From assembly GCF_021650975.2 (NCBI RefSeq), contig NZ_CP091285.1, positions 4,030,001 through 4,094,000 of the forward strand: a stretch of DNA of 64,000 bases, in the 5' to 3' direction. This DNA is from Flavobacterium jumunjinense. GTDB taxonomy: Bacteria; Bacteroidota; Bacteroidia; Flavobacteriales; Flavobacteriaceae. Both the position numbers and the translations under genes were made by a program. Shown here in pieces: positions 43,215-51,722 of this stretch. The notes under the pieces were generated by a model. It did not search any database and was not told the DNA's origin. It saw only the letters and a program-made list of their open reading frames with translations. Positions within the stretch are counted from its first letter, which is position 1. The number at the start of each line of letters is the position of its first letter.

Positions 43215-43925
43215 ATGAAAAATACTAAAATTCCTTATCATTTCTTTGGTTCAGCCGATTCATTAGATTATGATGTGGTTTTCATTATCGAAAAAATGCC
43301 AGAAACCATTGCTGATAAATTAGCTTTAAGTAAAAAATTAAGCGCACAATTAGTTGAGAAATATCCAACCAAAACAATCAATACCAATCTTGCGGTTTGT
43401 GAAAAAGGTCAAATTACTCAAGTTTACAAAGGAACAGCTGACGAATTGAACAATGCTATTCTAAGAACTTTTCATTTGCATCAGCAAGATTTTGATAATC
43501 AAATTACTTACGTTGTGAAACGAGATGTTCATTTGAAAATGATTCGTTGTTTGCGAATGTTGTTATCTTTTGTATCTAAAACACAATATAGAACAATCGT
43601 AAAACAGGCTTTAAAACAAGATATTTATGTTAAAATAGAAGCCTTGAAAACAATTGATTTTAATTTGATAGAAGATTTTGGTAAAGGAAGTAATGCTTTA
43701 GATTTAAAAAAGTCAATGGCTTTTCAATTGGGACAAACACTTGCTTTATATGACGATGTAGAAGTGTATAGTAAGCAAGAAATTGTTGCCTATTTTCCAG
43801 AATTAGAACCTTTTTTAAAACGATTACCCAATACAAAGATGGAAACAATTCAACAATTTGTTAATCAATTCATTGCTGTTATTGAAGTGGAAGTACCAAA
43901 AATGAAAGTCACAGCAGAACTTTAA
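43215..43925 (+). CDS. nucleotidyltransferase-like protein
   Basis: A 236-residue soluble protein from the ATG at 43215; a GTG at 43194 is a weaker start. Residues 5-25 (IPYHFFGSADSLDYDVVFII) show the GS...(D)xD pattern of DNA-polymerase-beta-type nucleotidyltransferases, and a helical C-terminal half follows. It could add nucleotides to RNA ends (for example regenerate CCA or 3' ends) in the repair pathway. No third carboxylate can be named with certainty, so catalysis is not proven. A structured hairpin region (AGCAACG...CGTTGCT, 43960-43984) follows before the next promoter. Confidence 0.6.
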   Translation: MKNTKIPYHFFGSADSLDYDVVFIIEKMPETIADKLALSKKLSAQLVEKYPTKTINTNLAVCEKGQITQVYKGTADELNNAILRTFHLHQQDFDNQITYVVKRDVHLKMIRCLRMLLSFVSKTQYRTIVKQALKQDIYVKIEALKTIDFNLIEDFGKGSNALDLKKSMAFQLGQTLALYDDVEVYSKQEIVAYFPELEPFLKRLPNTKMETIQQFVNQFIAVIEVEVPKMKVTAEL

Positions 43926-44009
43926 AACATACAAGTCTCGTAGAGACGACCCATATTGTAGCAACGTGATTTTAATCCGTTGCTATGTAATTTTTGTTCC
44001 ACCATTATC

Positions 44010-44045
44010 CACGCAAAATAATTACGCACATCGTTTTCATCTTTG
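44010..44045 (+). promoter_or_regulatory. island promoter/operator dyad upstream of the Rnl1-like ligase
   Basis: CACGCAAAATAATTACGCA at 44010-44028, 13 bases, then TTTG at 44042-44045 followed by TACC. The gene starts 19 bases later. Confidence 0.78.
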
Positions 44046-44064
44046 TACCGTAAAATAATAAGAA

Positions 44065-45084
44065 ATGAATACTACGTTACTAAACCAAATGATTTCGGAA
44101 GGTTATATCAAGTGCAACAAACATCCTGAGCAAGATTTGTACATCTATAATTATACTCAAACGGCACAATTTGAAAAACGTTGGAACGAAGTAACTTTGG
44201 CTTGTCGTGGCGTTATTATGGATGGTAATCAAAATATTGTTGCTAGACCTTTTACTAAGTTTTTCAATTTGGGCGAACAAGAAGGTGTCGAAATTCCAAA
44301 GGCCTCTTTTGAAGTCTATGACAAAATGGATGGTTCATTAGGTATTTTATATTGGATTGAAAACATTCCGTACATAGCTAGTCGTGGTTCCTTTACAAGC
44401 GATCAAGCCATTAAAGCAACCGAAATGTTACATTCGACTTATAAAGATGTTTGGTCACGTTTAGATACATTCAAAACCTACCTTTTTGAAATCATTTATC
44501 CAGAAAATAGAATTGTTTTAGATTATGGTGCTACAGAAGCTTTGGTTTTATTAGGTATCATTGATACGCAAACAGGTGTAGAATTGCCTTTAGAAGACAT
44601 TGGTTTCCCAATTGTTGAAAAATATGATGGGATTAACGATATTGCCTCTTTAAAAAATTTGGAAAAAGACAACAAAGAAGGTTTTGTTATTAAGTTTGAA
44701 AACGGTTTCCGATTGAAAGTTAAGTTTGACGAATACGTTCGTTTGCATCGTATTATTACTCAACTAACCAGTATTGATATTTGGCACCATTTAAAAGAGA
44801 AACAACCTTTAGATACTATGCTCGAACACGTTCCAGACGAATTTTTTAACTGGGTAAAGAAAACCATTAAAGAATTAAACGAAGCGTTTCAGACAATCGA
44901 AATTCAATGTAAAAACGATTTTAAAATATTAGAAACACGTAAAGAAACAGCATTCTATTTTATGAGCTGTGAAAATGCAGCAGTTTTGTTTTTAATGCTT
45001 GATAACAAAAGTTACGATCACGAAATTTGGAAAAGAATTCGTCCTACTTTTGAAAAACCATTTATGAATAGCGAAGAGGAATAA
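44065..45084 (+). CDS. Rnl1-like ATP-dependent RNA ligase
   Basis: A 339-residue ligase with motif I DKMDGSLG (Lys87), motif IIIa FEIIYPENRIV at 141-151, motif IV EGFVIKF at 205-211 and motif V LKVKFDEY at 217-224. Residues 45-70 (LACRGVIMDGN...RPFTKFFNLGE) form the conserved lead-in found in T4 Rnl1-like ligases. Rnl1 seals cut anticodon loops in phage T4. The C-terminal helical domain would confer RNA specificity. It is the third ligase of the island, with its own dyad promoter, and heads a group with the two following genes. Confidence 0.9.
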   Translation: MNTTLLNQMISEGYIKCNKHPEQDLYIYNYTQTAQFEKRWNEVTLACRGVIMDGNQNIVARPFTKFFNLGEQEGVEIPKASFEVYDKMDGSLGILYWIENIPYIASRGSFTSDQAIKATEMLHSTYKDVWSRLDTFKTYLFEIIYPENRIVLDYGATEALVLLGIIDTQTGVELPLEDIGFPIVEKYDGINDIASLKNLEKDNKEGFVIKFENGFRLKVKFDEYVRLHRIITQLTSIDIWHHLKEKQPLDTMLEHVPDEFFNWVKKTIKELNEAFQTIEIQCKNDFKILETRKETAFYFMSCENAAVLFLMLDNKSYDHEIWKRIRPTFEKPFMNSEEE

Positions 45085-45111
45085 AAAAAGAATACGATAG
45101 GTGTTTTTGAT

Positions 45112-45267
45112 GTCCTTAACTTCCGCAATCGAGTGTCAAATGTTAGAAGAAGTTGTAAAAACAAAAACTGTTTGAGCAAAGCGAGTTTTTTTGTTTTAAA
45201 CTTCGAAAACTAATTTGACCGATGAGGAAGTTATGACTTGATTTTTTTGTTTCTTTTTTTATCAAGA
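45112..45267. repeat. palindromic dispersed element
   Basis: GTCCTTAACTTCCGCAATCG..GTCAAAT and an inverted partner AATTTGACCGATGAGGAAGTTATGAC lie at the two ends, with an inner stem AAAACAAAAACT / AGTTTTTTTGTTTT and an outer CTTGAT/ATCAAG just after. It carries no gene and separates the ligase gene from the DUF434 gene. Confidence 0.65.
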
Positions 45268-45337
45268 AAAAAAGAAAATTATCATTCATAAAATACCTTA
45301 TTGTATTTCAATTGCAACCATAGAATAGTAAACAATC

Positions 45338-46045
45338 ATGTCAAAACAAAGCAATAGAGGAAAAGAAGCCAAAGACGATTTCTTTTTTGGCACATCCAAA
45401 TTCAAAGAAAACATAAAGGAAGCCCTGGTCGATATGAATTATCTATTGACCAGAGGCTATTCAGAGAAAAATGCTTTGTTTACTGTAGGAACACGCTATA
45501 AATTAGCGAGTCGCCAACAAAAAGCAGTACAAGGCATGAGTGCTTCCAACGAACAATTAGCGCTTCGCAAAACCAAAGAAGTTACATTGGAAACATTGGA
45601 AAACAAAACGCTAGTAATCGATGGATTCAATATCCTAATTCTATTGGAAAGTACCTTGTCTAATGGATACATTTTCAAAGGACAAGATACCTGTTATCGC
45701 GATTTATCGAGCGTTCATGGGAATTATAAAACCGTCAATCAAACCGAAATGGCTATTGATTTAATAGTAAATTTTTATAACGAAAGTAAATTACAGCAAC
45801 TGATTTGGATTTTTGACAAACCCGTTTCAAACAGTGGACGAATTAAAGCCAAAATAGAAGCCAAAGCGGCAGAACATAATTTAAATTGGCAAGTAATCTT
45901 AGAAGATAATGCCGATCAAGCCATTGTAAACTCCAATCAAATAGTAGCTTCTTCTGACGGAATTGTATTGGATAAAGCGATTAATTGGTTTAATTTGGCA
46001 ACCTATTTAATTGAAACGAAAATAGACAGTAAAACGATTTTTTAG
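45338..46045 (+). CDS. DUF434 PIN-like protein, putative RNase
   Basis: A 235-residue cytoplasmic protein. The N-terminal helical part (LVDMNYLLTRGYSEKNALFTVGTRYKLASRQQKAV) followed by TLVIDGFNILILLE with Asp95 is the DUF434 hallmark, with a PIN/NYN-like nuclease fold; further acidic residues are DKP and NADQAI. PIN-fold proteins cut RNA or trim ends. It follows the Rnl1-like ligase and is linked to RNA-repair genes in this island. Its actual substrate is unknown. Confidence 0.75.
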   Translation: MSKQSNRGKEAKDDFFFGTSKFKENIKEALVDMNYLLTRGYSEKNALFTVGTRYKLASRQQKAVQGMSASNEQLALRKTKEVTLETLENKTLVIDGFNILILLESTLSNGYIFKGQDTCYRDLSSVHGNYKTVNQTEMAIDLIVNFYNESKLQQLIWIFDKPVSNSGRIKAKIEAKAAEHNLNWQVILEDNADQAIVNSNQIVASSDGIVLDKAINWFNLATYLIETKIDSKTIF

Positions 46046-46052
46046 CCGTATA

Positions 46053-46736
46053 ATGATAACTCAAGAAAACCTATATAAAACACTAGTAGCAGCAAAAGCC
46101 TTTCTTTCAGAAGATTGGAAAAGTAAAAATCAAGCTTTTCTACAAGATGAAATCCTATCTTTTTTTACCAAACAATTGTTTATTCAATTAAACTCAACTT
46201 CAAACGAACCCAGATTGCCTTATTTTGAAGAAGAAATAATACAAGACTATTCAGATGCTTTGAACCAATTTAAAAATGTGTTTACCAATGAAAATGTGTT
46301 GGTTGAACCAAAAATTGTTAGCCAACTACTGGAAAAAATTTCTTTTAAGGAGCTTTTGTTACTCATGGGACAACGCATCACATCAGCTAGTGTACAAGAT
46401 CAACAAGCCATTCCACCTTTACGAAAAATAGTACTAGCAAGTTGTTTTCAACCTTTAAACAAAGAAACAACAGTAGTAGTAAAAGCTTGGGAAAAGCATG
46501 TAGGTCGTTATCCAGAAAGCATTTTCGAAACATTAAAAGGCAATCAGAAAGAAAAAGAAATCACGATAAGTAAACAAATCGATTATATCATAGAAAATCA
46601 AACCTGGTGGAATGTTTTTTTTCATTATAAACATGGTTTAGTATATGAAATTAGAATTGCAAACGGACAAGGCATGCGTTGGACAAGTAATGGTAAACAA
46701 TTTATAGGTTTTTTAGAACAATTTTTAAATGAGTAA
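46053..46736 (+). CDS. hypothetical protein downstream of DUF434
   Basis: A 227-residue soluble, mostly helical protein whose last part has aromatic-rich strands (QTWWNVFFHYKHGLVYEIRIANGQGMRWTSNG). No motif I know. It starts 7 bases after the DUF434 stop, so it is certainly in the same transcript and probably acts with it. Confidence 0.7.
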   Translation: MITQENLYKTLVAAKAFLSEDWKSKNQAFLQDEILSFFTKQLFIQLNSTSNEPRLPYFEEEIIQDYSDALNQFKNVFTNENVLVEPKIVSQLLEKISFKELLLLMGQRITSASVQDQQAIPPLRKIVLASCFQPLNKETTVVVKAWEKHVGRYPESIFETLKGNQKEKEITISKQIDYIIENQTWWNVFFHYKHGLVYEIRIANGQGMRWTSNGKQFIGFLEQFLNE

Positions 46737-46741
46737 ATAAA

Positions 46742-46778
46742 TGCGTAAAATAGTCGCGTACTTCATTTTGAACATTTG
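46742..46778 (+). promoter_or_regulatory. island promoter/operator dyad upstream of the 132-aa basic protein
   Basis: TGCGTAAAATAGTCGCGTA at 46742-46760, 14 bases, then TTTG at 46775-46778. Confidence 0.68.
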
Positions 46779-46794
46779 TTGAAAATTAAAACAA

Positions 46795-47193
46795 ATGAAA
46801 AACCTCTATAACAAAGGACCTTATCGTGGTTATGAGTATGCTAAACATTTGAGACCTTTTAGTAAGAAATTAGGGAATAAAAAATGGCGCGCTACGGTTG
46901 ACGCTGTTATACATGAAGCACTTGCTTTGGAGCAAAACAATACAAATGCAATTAGAAATCCTGCAATCAAAAAGAAACCTAAGAAAAATATTAAAGTTAA
47001 AATAAAATACAAGGGGTATAATGACATAATCTCTTCTGTTTATACAAGCTATAGTTCTTACAAACAATTAGAAGATGCTATAAAAAGAAATAATGTTATT
47101 ACAGTCTTATTTAAAACAAACAAGAAAACTCCATCAGGGAGATATTACCAATATGAAGAATTACATAGACATCGGAATCAACCTAACGAATAG
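46795..47193 (+). CDS. small basic hypothetical protein
   Basis: A 132-residue, strongly basic protein (many Lys/Arg; KKKPKKNIKVKIKYKGYND) with a Tyr-rich middle. It could bind nucleic acid through its charge. It is the last gene with the dyad promoter in the island proper. Its end overlaps the start of tatD by 41 bases in another frame, so the two are probably co-expressed. No family is known. Confidence 0.65.
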   Translation: MKNLYNKGPYRGYEYAKHLRPFSKKLGNKKWRATVDAVIHEALALEQNNTNAIRNPAIKKKPKKNIKVKIKYKGYNDIISSVYTSYSSYKQLEDAIKRNNVITVLFKTNKKTPSGRYYQYEELHRHRNQPNE

Positions 47194-47953
47194 GCAATTC
47201 CAGAATGATACAGACACTATCATTCAAAATGCATTAGACAATGAAGTAGTGCAAATGATACTTACAGGAACAAGTGTACAAGGTAGTAAAACAGCAGCTA
47301 CAATAGCAAAAGAATACCCTTCTACCCTATTTTCAACCGCAGGCATTCATCCGCATGATGCTAAAAGTTTTAATAACCAAAGTATTTCAGAGCTTAGAAA
47401 ATTAGTACAATTACCACACGTAGTTGCTGTTGGTGAATGCGGACTCGATTTTGACCGAGATTTTTCACCACGAGACCAACAAGAAAAGTGTTATCGAGCG
47501 CAATTAGCATTAGCAATTGAAGTTCAAAAACCGCTTTTTTTACATGAAAGAGCTGCGTTTACTCGCTTTATGGGGGTAACTAAAGACTATTTACCGCAAT
47601 TGCCAAAAGCAGTGGTACATTGTTTTACAGGAACTTTACAAGAAGCCAAAACGTATCTAGATAATGGATTCTACTTAGGTTTTACAGGAGCTATTAGCGA
47701 TACCAAACGATTTGCCCATTTACAAGAAGTAGTAAAATATGTTCCATTAGACAAAATAATGATTGAGACCGATGCTCCTTTTATGTTACCCAAAAATGTT
47801 CCTAAAACAAGCCTAACCAAATACCATGAACGCAGAAACGAACCTGCTTTTCTACCTTATGTTGCACAAACTGTTGCTAGTTTTAAAGGAATTTCTTTGG
47901 AAGAAGTTGCTTTGGCAACTACTGAAAATGGGAAAGGATTCTTTGAAATTTAA
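47153..47953 (+). CDS. tatD: TatD family metal-dependent hydrolase / DNase
   Basis: A 266-residue TIM-barrel metallo-hydrolase. Motifs are IDIGINL (4-10), AGIHPHDAK, VGECGLDFDRDFS, LFLHERAAF, VVHCFTG and IETDAPFMLP, the usual TatD set; family members are 3'-5' exonucleases on DNA or RNA. I chose the ATG at 47153 (start MKNYIDIGIN). A longer frame from 47093 would run further into the previous gene. Exonuclease activity would fit RNA or DNA clean-up next to the repair genes, but tatD is also a common housekeeping gene. Confidence 0.88.
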   Translation: MKNYIDIGINLTNRQFQNDTDTIIQNALDNEVVQMILTGTSVQGSKTAATIAKEYPSTLFSTAGIHPHDAKSFNNQSISELRKLVQLPHVVAVGECGLDFDRDFSPRDQQEKCYRAQLALAIEVQKPLFLHERAAFTRFMGVTKDYLPQLPKAVVHCFTGTLQEAKTYLDNGFYLGFTGAISDTKRFAHLQEVVKYVPLDKIMIETDAPFMLPKNVPKTSLTKYHERRNEPAFLPYVAQTVASFKGISLEEVALATTENGKGFFEI

Positions 47954-48744
47954 GCTGTAAAGGTATATTGAAATAACAAACGAGTTCCTTTTGTTGTTTC
48001 AATAATTTCAAATTTACCATCAATTTTTTCCATTCTCAATTCCATATTGGTTAAGCCATTTCCTTTTTTAACTACCTCAGACAAGCCAATACCATCGTCA
48101 ATTACCTCAATCTTAAAATCAACTGATGTTTGCTCAAATTGAATATTTAAGCATTTTGCTTGACTGTGTTTGTACACATTATGAACCGCTTCTTTAACTA
48201 CTAAAAAAAGATTTCTTCTAGCTTTTACAGGCAAATTGGTTTCGCTCTCTATTATATTGGAATCCAACTGTAATGTTATTCCTGTTTTATCTAAAAAACG
48301 TTCTACATACAAACTAGTATAATCTATAAAATTACCAATAGTATCATTCTGAGAATTCAAACTCCATAGAATTTCTCGCATAGCCAAATTCATATCTTCG
48401 GAAGTAGTAATAATCGCTTCTAAATCCTCAGTATAAGTTACCTCTTTTACCTTGTATTTTAAAAATTCAGCTTGTAGTTTTATAGCTGAAATTCCTGCAC
48501 CTAAATCATCATGCATGTCTTGTGAAATACGTTCTCTTTCTAGTTGAATGGCTTTTTGTCGTTCCAATTCTTTTTGCAACAACTGATTTTGAAACTCGCT
48601 TTCTTTAATTTGGTTTTCCTGCTGTTGAATGAGTTGTTTTTTATTGTAAACAAAAACAACCATAATAATAAACCCTACGAAAAGTAGCATTACAATGATA
48701 GCAATGATGTAAGTAAGTTTTATTTCGTGTGGAAGTTCGTTCAT
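47950..48744 (-). CDS. NarL/DegS-type sensor histidine kinase
   Basis: A 264-residue protein with one N-terminal membrane helix (IIAIVMLLFVGFIIMVVFVY), a coiled-coil (KQLIQQQENQIKESEFQNQ), the HisKA_3 box ERERISQDMHDDLGAG with the phospho-accepting His near 78, and a HATPase_c domain (VIDDGIG, GNGLTNM, KGTRLLFQY). It has no extracellular sensing domain of its own. The previous gene on this strand encodes a multi-span membrane protein and overlaps it by 4 bases, so that protein is a candidate sensor. The response regulator is encoded at 50105. Confidence 0.85.
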   Translation of the reverse strand: MNELPHEIKLTYIIAIIVMLLFVGFIIMVVFVYNKKQLIQQQENQIKESEFQNQLLQKELERQKAIQLERERISQDMHDDLGAGISAIKLQAEFLKYKVKEVTYTEDLEAIITTSEDMNLAMREILWSLNSQNDTIGNFIDYTSLYVERFLDKTGITLQLDSNIIESETNLPVKARRNLFLVVKEAVHNVYKHSQAKCLNIQFEQTSVDFKIEVIDDGIGLSEVVKKGNGLTNMELRMEKIDGKFEIIETTKGTRLLFQYTFTA

Positions 48745-49388
48745 TTGTTGGCTTTTTTTGTAACTAGTTCATAGTTTACCAATGCAATATAAAATAAAAA
48801 GTACATTATTAAATTGACTACAGAGCTGATTTTTCTTAGAATTCCTAAGAAAAACAAGTCTTCTTTTTCAAATAGATACATTGGTGTAAATCTAAAAATA
48901 ATGTACGTACTCCAAAAAAGTAATGCGGTTGCTATCCAAAAATTAGGATCATTAGTGATTTTTCCTTCAACAGGTAGTTTTAGTTTTTGATAAAACCATA
49001 AAATAGCATTGAAAATATAAAACAAAGCAACTAATATTCCCAATTCAGTTATAAATTGTTGGCTTAGAAAATCAACATAAAAAAAGATATAGCATAATAA
49101 AATACAACTTACTATTAGGAGTATTTTTTTTAGCATTCCAATGAAAACCTTTGAGAAATAAAAACTAAAGAACATAATGCAAAAAACAGCATAAAGATTG
49201 AAGTAAATAGCATAATCAAACTGTTTTAGATACGTTTTGATACATCCAAAAACTTCTAAAGAAAGCGTAATGATTAAATAAATCACTAAAAAGTTTTGAG
49301 CTCGAAGCGAATACTTCAAGCTCAAAACAATTGCTTTAGTTGTTGTAATGATTAAACAACTGATATATAAAAGTTGAAATATTTCCAT
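48741..49388 (-). CDS. multi-span membrane protein of the two-component cluster
   Basis: A 215-residue, very hydrophobic protein with about seven predicted membrane helices. It resembles the membrane sensing parts found before NarL-type kinases in Bacteroidota, but I know no named family. It lies 3 bases after the gene at 49392 and overlaps the kinase start by 4 bases. Confidence 0.72.
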   Translation of the reverse strand: MEIFQLLYISCLIITTTKAIVLSLKYSLRAQNFLVIYLIITLSLEVFGCIKTYLKQFDYAIYFNLYAVFCIMFFSFYFSKVFIGMLKKILLIVSCILLCYIFFYVDFLSQQFITELGILVALFYIFNAILWFYQKLKLPVEGKITNDPNFWIATALLFWSTYIIFRFTPMYLFEKEDLFFLGILRKISSVVNLIMYFLFYIALVNYELVTKKANK

Positions 49389-49391
49389 ATC

Positions 49392-50099
49392 TTATGGATA
49401 AACAGTTCCGAAATCGAAGGCTTCGCCTTGTTTTAAATAATTATCTTTTGCACGAACAACACAACTCAATTTATTTTGATGCTTTTTTTCGCTATATTCT
49501 TTCTCAAAAATTATCATTTGAAAAAATAGCTTTGAATAATCATTTTCTAATAAAAAATGGCTAATGATAAACAAATAAACGTCTTTAAGTTTAAAACTAA
49601 TTACTTCAGTATTTTCCATCTCTTGACCATTAATTTTAGTATTTAAATTAATATCTTTTAGTAAATTATTTTGAAATTCTTGACGTCCTTTCTTAAAATA
49701 TGGTATTTCTCCATTATTATCTTTTTCAAGTTTTTCTAATTCATCATTACCATCAATTTTAAAAAAAATATCTTCTTTTCCTATTTCCATATTTTCTAGT
49801 GAAGATATAGAAAAACAAATAGAAAATTTTTTATTATCGTCTTCAATGAAATGGATTTTAAAGTAGTCTGTAGTTTTTTTTATTTCAACATTTAAATTCT
49901 TATAAGAATCAATTATTTTGTTAATAAAGCTTTCTGCATTAATTGAAAAATTATATTTCATGTTTTTAATGTTCAATTTTTCTAATCTTTCATGTCTTGG
50001 TTGAACTCTTTCATCAGGCATGATATCAAGGAAATCAATTTTTAATATTTCCAAAAATGCTTTATTAATACTTTTCTCTTGTAATTTTTGCTTACCCAT
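49392..50099 (-). CDS. hypothetical protein inside the two-component cluster
   Basis: A 235-residue soluble protein, acidic/Lys-rich with strands and helices, no signal peptide or known motif. It is located between the response regulator gene (5 bases) and the membrane sensor gene (3 bases) and must be co-transcribed. Its position suggests a role in the signalling pathway, or a recent insertion into the operon. Confidence 0.65.
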   Translation of the reverse strand: MGKQKLQEKSINKAFLEILKIDFLDIMPDERVQPRHERLEKLNIKNMKYNFSINAESFINKIIDSYKNLNVEIKKTTDYFKIHFIEDDNKKFSICFSISSLENMEIGKEDIFFKIDGNDELEKLEKDNNGEIPYFKKGRQEFQNNLLKDINLNTKINGQEMENTEVISFKLKDVYLFIISHFLLENDYSKLFFQMIIFEKEYSEKKHQNKLSCVVRAKDNYLKQGEAFDFGTVYP

Positions 50100-50104
50100 A
50101 ATTT

Positions 50105-50734
50105 CTAATTTTTGTTGTTAAACTTATTAATTGCTTCAATTTTGTTGCTTACTTGTAACTTTTTGTAGATGTTGCTAATATGCTTTTTGATGGTATCTAT
50201 AGTGACACATTTTTTATCGGCAATTTCTTTATAAAGCAGTCCTTGTGCTAGCAATTCTAGGACTTCTCTTTCGGTAACAGTAAGTAATGATAAACTTTGT
50301 ACTTGTACTTTAGATTCTTGAAAATGGTGTAAAACACGCTTGGCAATACTAAAACTCATGGGTGCACCTCCTTTATGCGCTTCTTGTATGGCTTGTATAA
50401 TTTTATCCATCGGTTCTCCTTTTACCAAATAACCACTCGCTCCTGCACGCAAAGCTGAAAATATTTTTTCATCGTTTTCAAAACTGGTACACATTACGAA
50501 AGTAGTGTTTGGCATTGTTTCTGTCAATTGAAACACAAGATCAATACCTGATAAATCTTGTAGTTGAATGTCCATTAAAACCACGTCTGGTTCTATAGCT
50601 TCTAATTCTTGCAAAGCTGTTGTACCATTATAAAACTGAGCTACACATTCCATAGCTTCTTGAAAATCGATAATTTTCTTCAAAGCTTGGTTGTAGTTTT
50701 TATCATCTTCTACTATGGCAATTCTAATTTTCAT
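50105..50734 (-). CDS. NarL/LuxR-family response regulator
   Basis: A 209-residue protein. The receiver domain has the acidic pair EDD at 9-11, the phospho-accepting Asp in DVVLMDIQ near 56 and Lys near 105 (YLVKGEP). The C-terminal LuxR helix-turn-helix reads LTVTEREVLELLAQGLLYKEIADKKCVTIDTIKKHI. It is the first gene of the four-gene minus-strand cluster. The palindromes in the divergent gap upstream are candidates for its binding sites. Confidence 0.92.
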   Translation of the reverse strand: MKIRIAIVEDDKNYNQALKKIIDFQEAMECVAQFYNGTTALQELEAIEPDVVLMDIQLQDLSGIDLVFQLTETMPNTTFVMCTSFENDEKIFSALRAGASGYLVKGEPMDKIIQAIQEAHKGGAPMSFSIAKRVLHHFQESKVQVQSLSLLTVTEREVLELLAQGLLYKEIADKKCVTIDTIKKHISNIYKKLQVSNKIEAINKFNNKN

Positions 50735-50781
50735 GGTGTTACATTTTCAGGACAAAGTTGGACAATAAATAAGGTATCCAC

Positions 50782-50943
50782 AATTACCCTTTTGGGTGAT
50801 ATTCAAAAAAATAAATCTAAATATACAAATCTTATTTAAAAATAAACTTTCCAAAAAAGAATGATTTTAACATTTACAAAATATCACCCGAAAGGGTAAT
50901 TGATTGGTATAGTGCTGTGTAGATACCTTTGAAAGGTAATATC
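50782..50943. promoter_or_regulatory. three palindromic sites in the divergent gap
   Basis: Sites are 50782-50803 (AATTACCCTTTTGGGTGATATT), 50880-50901 (near-exact inverted copy) and 50922-50943 (GATACCTTTGAAAGGTAATATC). All share TACC-N4/5-GGTA-like arms; site 2 and 3 centres are 40 bases apart. They sit between the response regulator gene and the membrane protein gene. Confidence 0.75.
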
Positions 50944-50957
50944 AATACTATAAAAAT

Positions 50958-51704
50958 ATGATAACAACAGCCATTAAAGAAAAATGCGATTCATTAAAAA
51001 AGAATAAAGAGGAACAAAAAGAGTTACTAATTAAAAACTCTTATACGCTTAGAATGTTAATTGGAGTATTAGGAATTTTATTACCGTTAATATTACCATT
51101 ACTCTTACTTTTTACTGATAAATTCAAAGAAGTATTACCCTCTATAAGTCATTATTATTATACAAAATCAGGGCCGTTATTCATTGCAATAATGTCTTTA
51201 TTAGCTGTTTTTTTTATAATATATAAAGAAAAATGTGCTGATTTTATTATTTCTTCTATAGCTGGAATAGCTGCCTTACTTGTAGTTCTATTACCTACAG
51301 ATAGCCTTGAAAACGGATGCTTAAATCCATATAAAAATCATGTTGTGACTATTTTGGAAAAGAATGAAACAAGAGAAAATCTTCACTACATAGCTGCAGG
51401 CATTTTTCTTCTGGCATTAGCTTATATGTCCATTTTTCGATTTACGATTATTAATCAAGGCTATGAGAATGCGAAAAAACAATTACAATTACGCCATCGG
51501 TTATATAGAACATTAGGTATAATAATGGTATTCTGCTTACTAATTATCTTTTTTGGGAGCGATCATTTTAATAAAATGTATAATAATTCATTTCATAAAT
51601 TCCATGATGATCATAATCTAACCTTTTGGTTTGAGAGCGTTGCTGTGGAATGTTTTGGTATTGCTTGGTTAGTAAAAGGAAGGGAATATAAATTTAAAAA
51701 ATAA
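50958..51704 (+). CDS. multi-span membrane protein controlled from the divergent region
   Basis: A 248-residue protein with about six membrane helices after a charged, coiled N-terminus (KCDSLKKNKEEQKELL). A His/Asp-rich stretch (HKFHDDHN) before the last helix could bind metal. No family name is certain; it resembles DUF998-like proteins in layout. It is followed by a secreted coiled-coil protein gene (18 bases), and both probably form the target operon of the response regulator. Confidence 0.72.
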   Translation: MITTAIKEKCDSLKKNKEEQKELLIKNSYTLRMLIGVLGILLPLILPLLLLFTDKFKEVLPSISHYYYTKSGPLFIAIMSLLAVFFIIYKEKCADFIISSIAGIAALLVVLLPTDSLENGCLNPYKNHVVTILEKNETRENLHYIAAGIFLLALAYMSIFRFTIINQGYENAKKQLQLRHRLYRTLGIIMVFCLLIIFFGSDHFNKMYNNSFHKFHDDHNLTFWFESVAVECFGIAWLVKGREYKFKK

Positions 51705-51722
51705 CAATTAAACTTTAAAATC

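Noticed and set aside
21743..47193. rtcB/rtcA or RtcR-type sigma-54 regulator in the island
   Set aside because: I looked for RtcB/RtcA motifs and for GG-N10-GC sigma-54 promoters and found none in the window.
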